Assembly: GCF_013340305.1 (NCBI RefSeq)
Contig: NZ_BLVP01000010.1
Span: forward strand, 62,001 to 126,000
Origin: Desulfovibrio psychrotolerans
GTDB taxonomy: Bacteria; Desulfobacterota; Desulfovibrionia; Desulfovibrionales; Desulfovibrionaceae
DNA length: 64,000 nt
Direction: 5' to 3'
Below are positions 18,506 to 27,030 of this stretch, in pieces. Under the pieces are notes generated by a model. It saw only the letters and a list, made by a program, of their open reading frames with translations. It was not told the origin of the DNA and ran no database searches. Both the position numbers and the translations under genes were made by a program. Positions within the stretch are counted from its first letter, which is position 1. Each line of letters opens with the position of its first letter.

Positions 18506-18558
18506 TCTGCCGCACGCCGGATTTATCCGGCATACGGCGTAAACCGATGCATGACAGA

Positions 18559-18594
18559 CCGGCACCGGAAGGCTTCCGGTGCCGGCTTTTACCT
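18559..18594 (+). terminator. Terminator after the class IV aminotransferase gene
   Basis: GGCACCGGAAG pairs with CTTCCGGTGCC and is followed by GGCTTTTA. It sits between the aminotransferase stop and the glycosyltransferase start. Confidence 0.75.
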
Positions 18595-18613
18595 GCGGGG
18601 ATATTTCTCCTTG

Positions 18614-19681
18614 ATGCATATATTGCTGATTGATCTGGGAAAGGAAATGCGCGGCGGGCAATGGCAGGTCTATTATCTTACCCGCGCCCTTGCCCGTTCC
18701 GGCGAATTTTCTCCCATTCTCGCCGCCCCTGCGGATGCGCCCCTGATGCGGCACGCCGCAGCACTGGAGGGCGTGCGCACCCTGCCCCTTGCGGGCTGCC
18801 GTGAATGGGACCCGCGCACCCTGCACACCATACGCAGGCTGGTGCATACAGAGGGAGTGCGCGTGCTGCACTCGCACTGCGCAAAGAGCGCCACCCTTGT
18901 GGGAATATGCAAGCGGCTGTGGTCTGCCAAGGTGCTGGCTGTGCATTCCCGCCGCGTCTCCTATCCGCTGAAGAAGGGCTGGCGCGGGAGCAAGTATGTG
19001 CAGGCGGACGCAGTGGTTGCCGTGAGCCGTGAGATAGCGGACGTGATGATCGCCTCCGGCATGCCGGAACCTAAGGTGCGCGTCATCCATTCCGGCATAG
19101 ACTGCGCACGCTATGAAAAGCGGCGTCAGCGCGGTGACGGGCGTGTTGTGGTGGGCATGGTGGGCGCGTTTACCCCGCAGAAGGGGCACGAGGTGCTGGT
19201 GCAGGCTCTTGCGGAACTGGACCGGGAAACCGGCCTGCCCCCGTGGGAGGTGCGCATGATCGGTTCCGGAGAGCGGTTTGCCCCGGTGGCCGCCCTTGCC
19301 GCCGAACTGGGCGTGGATGCGCATATGTCCATGCTGGGGTGGCAGGACAGCCGCGATTTTCTGCCGGACTTTGACATGCTGACGGTTCCTTCCGTGGACG
19401 GCGAGGGTTCCTCTGCCACCATCAAGGAGGCGTGGGCTGTGGGCATACCCGTGGTCTGTTCCGACCTTGCATCCAATCTGGAACTGGTGACGGACGGGCG
19501 CAACGGCCTGACCTTCCCCAACCGCGACCATGCGGCACTGGCGGCGTGCCTTACCCGCCTGATGCGGGATGCGACCCTTTGCGAACGGCTGGTGCAGGGC
19601 GGTGCCGAAACCGTGCAGGAGTTTACGGACGAGCGCATGGCGGCGGCATATATGGAATTGTATCGTTCGCTGGCGGGATAG
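18614..19681 (+). CDS. GT4-family glycosyltransferase
   Basis: The 355-residue cytoplasmic enzyme has the two Rossmann domains of GT-B glycosyltransferases. The N-terminal domain starts HILLIDLGKEMRGGQW; the C-terminal donor domain has VGMVGAFTPQKGHEVLVQAL, MLGWQDSRDFLPDFD and VPSVDGEGSSATIKEAWAVG (the EX7E-type sugar-nucleotide site). It should transfer a sugar to a lipid-linked or polysaccharide acceptor. The ATG at 18614 is used because the longer frame would cross the terminator just upstream; the ribosome site is weak. No other polysaccharide genes are nearby. Confidence 0.85.
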   Translation: MHILLIDLGKEMRGGQWQVYYLTRALARSGEFSPILAAPADAPLMRHAAALEGVRTLPLAGCREWDPRTLHTIRRLVHTEGVRVLHSHCAKSATLVGICKRLWSAKVLAVHSRRVSYPLKKGWRGSKYVQADAVVAVSREIADVMIASGMPEPKVRVIHSGIDCARYEKRRQRGDGRVVVGMVGAFTPQKGHEVLVQALAELDRETGLPPWEVRMIGSGERFAPVAALAAELGVDAHMSMLGWQDSRDFLPDFDMLTVPSVDGEGSSATIKEAWAVGIPVVCSDLASNLELVTDGRNGLTFPNRDHAALAACLTRLMRDATLCERLVQGGAETVQEFTDERMAAAYMELYRSLAG

Positions 19682-19707
19682 TTCCCGGCAGGAGTTGATT
19701 GTTCAGG

Positions 19708-19739
19708 GCCGGTGCCGCATGGGTGCCGGCCTTTTTTCC
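19708..19739 (+). terminator. Terminator after the glycosyltransferase gene
   Basis: GGCCGG and CCGGCC arms with extra wobble pairs close a GC-rich hairpin followed by six T. Confidence 0.7.
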
Positions 19740-19771
19740 GGCGTGAGGCAATGCGCCGCAAGGAGAGGCAT

Positions 19772-20998
19772 ATGACGAAGGCTCCGATAGCTTCTGCTCC
19801 GGTATATTCCGGTTTGTCACCTTCTGAACCGGCGGCGGAAGACGCCGTAACGGTGACGGTGCTGCTTGTGGACGCCTTTACCACAGAGGTGGGCAGGGGC
19901 AACCGCGCCGGAGTGGTTCTGGATGCAGAAGGGCTTTCTGCGGAGCAGATGCAGGCGGTGGCGGCGTATGTGAATGTTTCGGAAACCGCCTTTGTGCTGC
20001 CTCCCGCACAGGGAGGCTCACGCGGTGGCCCGCAGGCGGGCGGAGCAGCAGGCATAGTCGCCGCCATAACAGATGCCGGACGCGCAAGGGGCGGCGTGGG
20101 ACCGGATGCGGCGGACATGCTGGTGCGCTTTTTCACGCCTGTCATGGAAGTGCCCGTGTGCGGGCATGCCACCATTGCCACCCACTATGCCCTTGCCAAG
20201 CTGTTTTCCGTGCGGGAGGCCAATGTGGCCATGGACACGGGGGCAGGGCGCCTGCCCGTGCTCATAGGCACGGACGGACGCGGCGAGCCGGAAATAACCA
20301 TGACACTGGGTGAACCGCAGATAGGCACGGTGCTGGATGAGACGGACCGGGCCGCCCTTGCCGCCGCGCTGGGCATACGCCTTGGCGATTTGCGCGATGA
20401 CCTGCCCGTGCAGTATGTCTCCACGGGATCACAGGTGGTTATCCTTCCGCTGCGCGAAGCCGCCTGCCTGCACTCCATGCGGCCGGACTTTGCTGCCCTT
20501 GCCGCCCTGGCTCCGCGTCTGAGCTGTGCCATGCTTTATGTCTTTGTGTTTGCCGGAGGACGGAAGGCGTTGCGGGACGGCGTGCCTGAGTCCGGTGCCG
20601 ACCCTGCGGGATCTGGCTTTCTCATAGACGGGCGGATGTTCTGTCCGGCGGAAGGTATTGACGAAGACCCTGTGACGGGAACGGCAAGCGGCCCGGCCGG
20701 AATCTATCTGGCTGCGCACGGGGTTTTTGACGCCCGCAGGGGGCCGGACGATGGCGCGGTGGGCGATGATACGATCAGCTTTACCGCGCGGCAGGGGTAT
20801 GCCATGGGCAGGCCGGGGCTGGTGGAGGTGACGGTGTACCGGTTTGGCGGCATGCCCGTGGCGGTGCAGATTGCCGGAAAGGCCGTTATGGCGGGCAGCA
20901 TGCGTCTTCGTGTAACCCGGGGCGTAACCCGCTGCGCAACCAGGTGCGTAACCCGCTGCGCGGCCGGGGGCGCGGCAACAGTTACTGAGGAGGCGTGA
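19772..20998 (+). CDS. PhzF-family isomerase-like protein with a repeat tail
   Basis: The protein belongs to the PhzF/diaminopimelate-epimerase fold. VLLVDAFTTEVGRGNRAGVV, VSETAFVL, RFFTPVMEVPVCGHATIATH and EDPVTGTASGPAGIYL match the family, whose catalytic glutamate normally lies in the SE(T)AF motif. At 408 residues it is longer than the usual 280-300. Extra low-complexity pieces lie near residues 75-110 and at the end, where R-V-T-R-type units of 4 residues repeat from about 386 on. ATG 19772 follows AAGGAGAGG. Substrate unknown; no phenazine genes are nearby. Confidence 0.82.
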   Translation: MTKAPIASAPVYSGLSPSEPAAEDAVTVTVLLVDAFTTEVGRGNRAGVVLDAEGLSAEQMQAVAAYVNVSETAFVLPPAQGGSRGGPQAGGAAGIVAAITDAGRARGGVGPDAADMLVRFFTPVMEVPVCGHATIATHYALAKLFSVREANVAMDTGAGRLPVLIGTDGRGEPEITMTLGEPQIGTVLDETDRAALAAALGIRLGDLRDDLPVQYVSTGSQVVILPLREAACLHSMRPDFAALAALAPRLSCAMLYVFVFAGGRKALRDGVPESGADPAGSGFLIDGRMFCPAEGIDEDPVTGTASGPAGIYLAAHGVFDARRGPDDGAVGDDTISFTARQGYAMGRPGLVEVTVYRFGGMPVAVQIAGKAVMAGSMRLRVTRGVTRCATRCVTRCAAGGAATVTEEA

Positions 20999-21345
20999 CG
21001 GGCGCAGGCGGCAGCGCCCTGTTCCGGTTCAGGCGAGATGCTGACGATGGCGCTGTGCAGTTCCAGCGCGCCCCGGCGGTTTTCTGCCGTGAGGCGGATA
21101 TCCGAGAACCTTGGCGGTGCTACGGAGGCTTCCCCTTCATGGTGCGGCAGAATGCCGATGTGCGTGCGGATGTGGTTGGTGGTGTCCAGATGTGCGGCAA
21201 GGGTGCTGCGCGCCGAGATGTGGAACCGCGACACCGACTGCCGACGGTTGCAAGGCGAAGGGCACGGGTGTAGGGTCGCCGCCACGGCAGACCGGGGAGC
21301 TTTCTTTGCGGTTCCGATGCCTCTGCTAGTTCGTCCGACCCTCAT
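20999..21345 (-). pseudogene. Unrecognised coding-like segment, possible gene remnant
   Basis: Between phzF-like and the aminotransferase, the minus strand has a frame with GC-rich third codon positions. It reads about 70 coherent residues, including HLDTTNHIRTHIGILPHHEG (about 21140-21200) and IRLTAENRRGALELHSAIVS (about 21035-21100). The frame has no natural stop before it runs antisense into phzF, and its first 30-40 codons (from ATG 21345) look non-coding. This suggests the middle of a decayed or truncated gene. I do not recognise the family. Alternatively the frame is fortuitous in GC-rich DNA. Confidence 0.3.
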
Positions 21346-21376
21346 GCCTCTATGCTACCTCCGAGGAGACCTTTCC

Positions 21377-22570
21377 ATGGCCAGAGTACACAAAATCAGC
21401 CGCCGCGTGCAGAATATCCGCATTTCCGCCACCAAGCTCATGCCCATGCTCGCCGCCAGAATCGGCGGATGCGTCTCGTTGGGGCAGGGGGTTCCCTCGT
21501 TTCCCACGCCGCCGCATATAGCCGAAGCCGTTTCCCGCGCCCTGCGCGATGAACCGGGCATAGGCAAGTATTCGCTGCAACCGGGGATGCCCGTGCTGCG
21601 CGAGGTTATTGCCGGGCGGCTGGCAGAGGAAAAAGGCTTTGTCGTGGACCCCGGCACCGAGGTGGGCGTGACCGTGGGTGCCATGGAGGCGCTGCTCATG
21701 ACCATGCTCACGGTGGTGGACCGCGGGGACGAGGTGATTGTTCCCTCTCCCGGCTACGCCTCGCACGCCGAGCAGGTGCTTATGGCGGAAGGGGTGCCCG
21801 TGTATGTTCCCCTGCGTCCCGCAGATTGGGGGCTGGACGTGGAAGCCATACGCGCCGCCGTGACGGACCGCACCCGCGCCGTTATTCTGTGCAATCCCGG
21901 CAACCCCACAGGGACCGTGTATGATGAGGCGGATGTGCGCGCCCTGTGCGCGCTGGCGCTGGAACAGGATTTTGTGATCATATCGGATGAAACATACGAC
22001 TTCATGGTTTACGATGCGGCGGGAAACCCTGCCCCCATGCCGTTCAGTCCGGCAAGCCTGCCGGAGATGCGCGACCATGTTATCTGTATAAACTCCTTTT
22101 CCAAGAAATACGCACTCACGGGCTGGCGCGTGGGCTATGTGGCGGCGGACAAACGCTGGATGGACGAACTGCTCAAGGTGCACGATGCCGCTGCCATATG
22201 CGCGCCCACGGTTTCGCAGTATGCCGCCCTTGCCGCGCTTACCGGACCGCAGGATTGCGTGGATGCCATGCGCAGCGCCCTGTGCCTGCGGCGTGCCCAG
22301 ACCTGCGCGGCACTGGACGGCATGGCCGATCATTTTTCGTATGTGATTCCGCGCGGGGCGTTTTATGTGATGGCGCGGTACCGTTTCAGCCATGCGGCCT
22401 CACCTGAGGTGGCCCGCAGGATTCTGGAAGAGGCCCGCGTGATTACCATTCCGGGCGGTTCGTTCGGACCGGAGGGTGAGGGGCATCTGCGGCTTTCTTT
22501 CGGGGGAGAGCAGGAGGAACTTGCGGAGTGCTTTAGCCGCCTTGGGGCGTGGGTGAGGGAGAACGCCTGA
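21377..22570 (+). CDS. Class I/II PLP-dependent aminotransferase
   Basis: The 397-residue enzyme has the fold type I layout: SLGQGVPSFPTPPHI at the N-terminus, VGAMEALLMTML, the CNPGNPTGTVY substrate motif, DETYDFMVYD with the PLP-pyridine aspartate, and SFSKKYALTGWRVGY with the Schiff-base lysine. It resembles aspartate-type aminotransferases of class I. The ATG at 21377 follows GAGGAGAC; the frame is open further upstream but those residues look non-coding. Its stop overlaps the ung start (TGATG). Confidence 0.9.
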   Translation: MARVHKISRRVQNIRISATKLMPMLAARIGGCVSLGQGVPSFPTPPHIAEAVSRALRDEPGIGKYSLQPGMPVLREVIAGRLAEEKGFVVDPGTEVGVTVGAMEALLMTMLTVVDRGDEVIVPSPGYASHAEQVLMAEGVPVYVPLRPADWGLDVEAIRAAVTDRTRAVILCNPGNPTGTVYDEADVRALCALALEQDFVIISDETYDFMVYDAAGNPAPMPFSPASLPEMRDHVICINSFSKKYALTGWRVGYVAADKRWMDELLKVHDAAAICAPTVSQYAALAALTGPQDCVDAMRSALCLRRAQTCAALDGMADHFSYVIPRGAFYVMARYRFSHAASPEVARRILEEARVITIPGGSFGPEGEGHLRLSFGGEQEELAECFSRLGAWVRENA

Positions 22571-23442
22571 TGCCGAGGGCTGGCCGTTACGGCGGGGCGC
22601 GCCCGACAGGTGAACGGGGTGAACGGGGTGATAGTGGCGATGTTGCCGTAAGCAGCGCTGGTGACGCAGGACTGGCAGGGCAGGGCGTGGTTGCCGGTTC
22701 CGCCATACCGGAGGACTGGCTGGCGGCTGTGCCCTTTCTGCGGCAGGGACGGCACAGGGCCGTTCTGGAAGCCGTGGCGGCGCGGCGGGAACAGGGTACG
22801 GTGTATCCGCCGGAATCGCTGGTGTTCAATGCCCTGCATCTGACACCGCTGGCAGCGGTGCGCGTGGTCATAGTGGGGCAGGACCCCTACCATGGTCCGG
22901 GACAGGCGCACGGGCTGGCGTTTTCCGTGCCGGAGGCGACTCTTGCCGCGGGAGCCAGGATGCCGCCCTCGCTGCGCAACATATTCAAGGAAATTGACGC
23001 CCAGCCCGGAGGGGAGAACGGACGCGGCGGACACAGCGACCACGGCGGCCATGCAGATATGGCAGGCCGGGCCGGGACAAACCATGTGCCGGGGGCGCAT
23101 TCGCCGGACCTTACCCGCTGGGCGGTGCAGGGCGTGCTGCTGCTGAACACCACCCTTACCGTGGATGCGGGCAGACCAGCATCCCACGCGCGGCTGGGCT
23201 GGGACGAGCTGACGGATGATATCATCCGCACCGTGAGCGAACGTTGTGCCTCTGCGGTTTTCATGCTCTGGGGCGCACACGCACACCAGAAGGCAGCCTT
23301 GGTGGACCCTGCCCGCCATCTGGTGCTGGAGGCGGCGCATCCTTCACCATTTTCCGCCCATCGCGGCTTCTTCGGCTGCGGGCATTTTGCGCGGGCTAAC
23401 GCATGGCTTGCGCAGCACGGGGCAGGCGGCATCGTCTGGTAG
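22570..23442 (+). CDS. ung: Uracil-DNA glycosylase, family 1
   Basis: Ung removes uracil from DNA. The water-activating Asp is D105 in GQDPYHGPGQAHGLAFS, and the leucine-loop motif is present as AAHPSPFSAH. VLLLNTTLTVDAGRPASH is also conserved. At 290 residues it exceeds the 220-230 norm because of a low-complexity N-terminus (Gly/Arg/Glu repeats at about 8-45) and a Gly/His-rich insert at about 150-180. The ATG overlaps the preceding stop, so translation is coupled. Confidence 0.94.
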   Translation: MPRAGRYGGARPTGERGERGDSGDVAVSSAGDAGLAGQGVVAGSAIPEDWLAAVPFLRQGRHRAVLEAVAARREQGTVYPPESLVFNALHLTPLAAVRVVIVGQDPYHGPGQAHGLAFSVPEATLAAGARMPPSLRNIFKEIDAQPGGENGRGGHSDHGGHADMAGRAGTNHVPGAHSPDLTRWAVQGVLLLNTTLTVDAGRPASHARLGWDELTDDIIRTVSERCASAVFMLWGAHAHQKAALVDPARHLVLEAAHPSPFSAHRGFFGCGHFARANAWLAQHGAGGIVW

Positions 23443-23633
23443 CGCGCCCGCTGCATCCGGCGGAACAATCCGCACCGGCGGATAGGCTTTTTTCCGCAAC
23501 TGCGTTATGCTCTTCCTGCTTCGCCTTGTTCAGGACACCCCGGTAACTCCGGGCAGGTGACTCGCTCAAGGTGGTGCGCAGGCGTTCAACCGCGCAGGGC
23601 ACCGCGCCCTGCCCATCCGGGCGGAGGAAAGGC

Positions 23634-25742
23634 ATGACGCAGGACCAGCTCATCATCATGGGTATTCTTGTGGCGACTATCGCCATGTTTTTGTGGGGCA
23701 AATGGCGGCACGATATGGTGGCCGTGGGTTCCCTGCTGGCTTGCGTGCTGGCTGGGCTGGTTGCTCCGGGCAACGCCTTCAGCGGTTTCGGGCATCCTGC
23801 CGTGGTCACGGTAGCCTGCGTGCTGGTGCTCAGCCGGGGGTTGCAGCTTTCCGGCGCGGTGGACGTGCTTACGCGCAACGTGCTGCCCGCCAATGCCGGG
23901 CCCACAGTGAGCATTGCCGCTCTGGCCGCTCTGGCCGCCGTGCTTTCCGGCTTTATGAACAACGTGGGCGCGCTTGCGCTGCTCATGCCCGTGGCCATTC
24001 AGGTGGCGGGCAGGCTGGGACTTGCGCCGGGCAGGGTGCTCATGCCTCTGGCCTTCGGGTCTATTCTGGGCGGAACCACCACGCTTATCGGCACGCCGCC
24101 CAACCTTATCATCTCCGGCTTCCGCGAGAATCAGGCGGGTATGAGCGGATACGCCATGTTTGACTTCGCCTATGTGGGTGTGCCGCTTACGGTGGTAGGG
24201 GTTGCCTTTATCGCGCTGGCGGGCTGGAGGCTGGTGCCGAACCGCAAACACGCCGATACGGGCGGTTTTGAGACCGGAGCCTATATAACGGAGGTGCGCA
24301 TTCCCGAGGGAAGTTCCACGGCGGGTAAGCGGTTGCGCGAAATTGAGGCGGTGCTGGAAGAGGGGGATGCGCAGGTGGTGGACCTTGTGCGCAACGGTGT
24401 GCATATGATTGCGCCGCGTCCCAGCCGTGTGCTGCGGGCTGGAGATATTCTGATGCTTGAGGCGGATGTGGAGGCATTGTCCGATGTGCTCTCCAGACTG
24501 GACCTGAAGCTGGAAGAGGACAAGCGCGTTTCTGCAGGCGAAAAGAGTGCGGACGCTGCAGTACCGGAAGATGCAGGCAGCGGGGGCAGTGAACCTGCTC
24601 TGGAGGGGGAACTGCCCGATGACGGTCTGCCAGATGCAGCGGGTCTGTCGGAAAGGTCGAGACGTTCGGAACAATCGGAACAATCGGAAGGGCCGGAAGG
24701 GCCGGAAGGGGCGGAGAGGTCAAAGAGTGCGTCCCTGCCGAAAATTTCGATTCTGTCAGAACTGCCGGAAAAGGCACGGGGAATAGCGTTGGACGCCATG
24801 TCCGGTCCCGTGATGCCGGTAAGAGGCTCCGCTGCCAAGGCAGGCGAAAAACCGGTCAGGAAGCATGAAAAAACTGCTGCCGGTGGCGAGGCAGTGCTTA
24901 TGGAAATGGCGGTGCTTCCCGCATCGGAGATTGCCTCCCGCTCGGCAAGCGATCTGCTGCTGCGTACCCGGTTCAGCATCAATCTGCTGGCAGTGTCCCG
25001 GCAGGGCAGGTACTCCATGGCGCGGCTGCGTTCACTGCGCATACAGCCGGGCGATGTGTTACTGCTGCAGGGAGCACCGGAGAATCTGGCGGAGTTTGCA
25101 AACCACTCTGGCTGCGTGCCTCTGGCGCAGCGTGACCTGCGTATTCCGGACAAGCGCAAGGCCGCAATGGCTACGGGGATTATGCTGGTTTCGGTGGGAG
25201 TTGCCGCGCTGGGTCTTTTGCCTGCGGCTGTTTCCTTTGCGGCAGGGGTGCTGGCATCCATGGCGCTGCGCACCGTGCCGCTGCGGTCGGCTTATGAATC
25301 GGTGGATTGGCCCGTGGTGGTGCTGCTGGCAAGTCTGCTGCCCGTGGCGGGGGCAATGCAGAGTACGGAAGCGGCAGACCTTGTTGCCCGGTTTCTGCTG
25401 GATGCCGTTGCGCAGGGCAATGCAATGGTGGGGCTGGCTGTGATTATGGTCACCACCATGGTTTTGACGGACCTGATGAACAACGCCGCCACGGCTGCCG
25501 TGATGGCACCTATAGGGCTGGGTGCCGCAGTGCAACTGGAGGCAAACCCGGATACCTTTCTCATGGCCGTTGCCATAAGCGCATCCTGCGCCTTTCTCAC
25601 GCCCATAGGGCACCAGAACAATACGCTCATTCTCGGCCCGGGCGGATTCCGCTTCGGAGATTACTGGCGCATGGGCCTGCCCACAGACCTTATTGTTCTT
25701 GCAGTAAGCCTGCCGCTGCTTGTCTGGTTCTGGCCCCTGTAG
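23634..25742 (+). CDS. SLC13/DASS-type transporter with two TrkA-C domains
   Basis: This 702-residue inner-membrane protein has about five N-terminal helices (residues 5-205), a large cytoplasmic insert, and about five C-terminal helices (510-702). Both halves carry the paired motif of the family, FMNNVGALALLMPVA and LMNNAATAAVMAPIG, and GGTTTLIGTPPNLIISG. The insert has two RCK/TrkA-C-type domains (about 220-305 and 410-495), separated by a Ser/Glu/Gly/Pro-rich linker with 9-base repeats. Such carriers move sulfate or dicarboxylates; for a sulfate reducer sulfate is attractive but unproven. ATG 23634 follows GGAGGAAAGG. Confidence 0.88.
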   Translation: MTQDQLIIMGILVATIAMFLWGKWRHDMVAVGSLLACVLAGLVAPGNAFSGFGHPAVVTVACVLVLSRGLQLSGAVDVLTRNVLPANAGPTVSIAALAALAAVLSGFMNNVGALALLMPVAIQVAGRLGLAPGRVLMPLAFGSILGGTTTLIGTPPNLIISGFRENQAGMSGYAMFDFAYVGVPLTVVGVAFIALAGWRLVPNRKHADTGGFETGAYITEVRIPEGSSTAGKRLREIEAVLEEGDAQVVDLVRNGVHMIAPRPSRVLRAGDILMLEADVEALSDVLSRLDLKLEEDKRVSAGEKSADAAVPEDAGSGGSEPALEGELPDDGLPDAAGLSERSRRSEQSEQSEGPEGPEGAERSKSASLPKISILSELPEKARGIALDAMSGPVMPVRGSAAKAGEKPVRKHEKTAAGGEAVLMEMAVLPASEIASRSASDLLLRTRFSINLLAVSRQGRYSMARLRSLRIQPGDVLLLQGAPENLAEFANHSGCVPLAQRDLRIPDKRKAAMATGIMLVSVGVAALGLLPAAVSFAAGVLASMALRTVPLRSAYESVDWPVVVLLASLLPVAGAMQSTEAADLVARFLLDAVAQGNAMVGLAVIMVTTMVLTDLMNNAATAAVMAPIGLGAAVQLEANPDTFLMAVAISASCAFLTPIGHQNNTLILGPGGFRFGDYWRMGLPTDLIVLAVSLPLLVWFWPL

Positions 25743-25751
25743 CGGTGGTGA

Positions 25752-25826
25752 AATGCAAAAAGCCCCTGCGTTGTGCAAGGGCTTCTTTGCTTTCATGGCG
25801 GAGCGGACGGGACTCGAACCCGCGGC
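25752..25826. repeat. Direct repeat copy A: tRNA-Asp 3' fragment plus terminator
   Basis: This 75-base copy is identical to 25851-25926 except for one missing T. It contains the terminator hairpin and the last 30 or so bases of the tRNA-Asp gene, including the T arm, then diverges. The two copies are separated by 24 bases. The hairpin also sits right after the transporter gene and can end its transcript. Confidence 0.9.
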
Positions 25827-25850
25827 GGCAGATCGGAACGGGAGGCCGCC

Positions 25851-25972
<122 letters not shown>

Positions 25973-25977
25973 GCATG

Positions 25978-26053
25978 TGGTAGACGGTACAGGACTTGAA
26001 CCTGTGGCCCCCGCCGTGTGAAGGCGATGCTCTACCAGCTGAGCTAACCGTCC
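25978..26053 (-). tRNA. tRNA-Val (CAC)
   Basis: The 76-base gene has acceptor GGACGGT paired with ACCGTCT, D arm (AGCTCAGCTGGTAGAGC), anticodon loop TTCACAC with anticodon CAC, T arm GGTTCAAGTCC, and an encoded CCA. The CAC anticodon reads GUG, a common codon in this GC-rich genome. Confidence 0.95.
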
Positions 26054-26066
26054 ATGAAGGAAGGCT

Positions 26067-26095
26067 TGTTTATCGTTACGGCCCCTCGCTGTCAA
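26067..26095 (-). promoter_or_regulatory. Sigma-70-type promoter for the tRNA pair
   Basis: On the minus strand a perfect TTGACA (26090-26095) is followed after 17 bases by TAAACA (26067-26072), about 14 bases before the 5' end of tRNA-Val. Confidence 0.6.
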
Positions 26096-26134
26096 TAGCG
26101 AACTTTCGACGAGGCGTAAAAAACCGAAAAAAAG

Positions 26135-26770
26135 CTACTGGACGCTGATGTCCGCCGTGCGGGTGAGAATGAGCCGCTGGCTGGTGGCGGGGCCGGTATG
26201 CAGCAGCCACACCGCCGCCTGTTCTATGTACAGCGATGAGGCGGAAAGTGCGTCTACGGGCAGAATGACCTGCAGGCCGCGCTGGGCCGCCCCTGTGGCC
26301 GTATGCAGCACTGCGCCGTGGGCGGCAGTGCCTGTGACGATGACGGCCTTTATGCGCATGTCATCAAGAATGGCCGCAAGCGGCGTATTGAAGAATTTGT
26401 CCACGCTGGACTGCACCACCGGGTCTATCTGGCGGGGCGTAACAGGCGGGAGAATGCTCTCCCGCGTTCCCCGCGTGGTGAGGCTGTAAATGACAGGCAT
26501 GCCTGCGTTGCGGGCCTTGCGCATGAGTGCCTCTATGCGGGGCACGGTTTCCAGACAGCGCGGGCGGCGTTCTTCATTGCAGGTGAGTTCCTCAATGTCC
26601 AGAATGAGCAGGGCAGTGGTGGAGTGGTCCACGGAGACCGCCTGAACAGGGGGCTTTTCCGGTACCTGAACCGCGCCCCATTCTTGCAGAATATCCCTGT
26701 ACTCCGCCGTGGCAGCATGCGGCGCAAACAGCAGCAGGCAGGCCATGACGCATGTGGTGAACAGTTTCAT
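26135..26770 (-). CDS. Exported isochorismatase-fold protein lacking the catalytic cysteine
   Basis: The 211-residue precursor has a signal peptide (about 1-22, ending APHAATA), so it acts outside the cytoplasm. The body follows the isochorismatase/cysteine hydrolase fold: ALLILDIEE with D58, VDKFFNTPL with K125, and the VTGTAAHGAV segment. The catalytic Cys expected at position 153 is Ala, so a normal hydrolase reaction is unlikely. The family is usually cytoplasmic, which makes an exported, Cys-less member odd. Single gene between the tRNA pair and nrdD. Confidence 0.8.
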   Translation of the reverse strand: MKLFTTCVMACLLLFAPHAATAEYRDILQEWGAVQVPEKPPVQAVSVDHSTTALLILDIEELTCNEERRPRCLETVPRIEALMRKARNAGMPVIYSLTTRGTRESILPPVTPRQIDPVVQSSVDKFFNTPLAAILDDMRIKAVIVTGTAAHGAVLHTATGAAQRGLQVILPVDALSASSLYIEQAAVWLLHTGPATSQRLILTRTADISVQ

Positions 26771-26973
26771 ATGGCTACGTCCTTTGTTTCTCTATCCGTA
26801 ATCTGGCGTTGAAAAGGCAATGTGCCGGGTTGCTGTGATGCGTTCAGCCTGCCGGGGTCTTCTAGTATCCTTTGTGGCGGACGCAGGGGAATGAGTCAAT
26901 GATAGCCTGCGCATCCGCCATGCCGTTCTTAGTCCTATATTCCGGCATACAACGACCCTGTGCCATAGAACGA

Positions 26974-26999
26974 AAAGGACGGCCCGGAGGCCGCCCTTT
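26974..26999 (-). terminator. Terminator after nrdD
   Basis: On the minus strand AAAGGGCGGCC pairs with GGCCGTCCTTT around a 4-base loop and ends in TTTT, 32 bases after the nrdD stop. Confidence 0.7.
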
Positions 27000-27030
27000 A
27001 GAGAGTGCATGTGACGGAGGCAGGCCTGCG

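Noticed and set aside
17864-19531. Minus-strand open frame of 555 codons
   Set aside because: It is antisense to the aminotransferase and glycosyltransferase genes, crosses a terminator, and has shadow composition.
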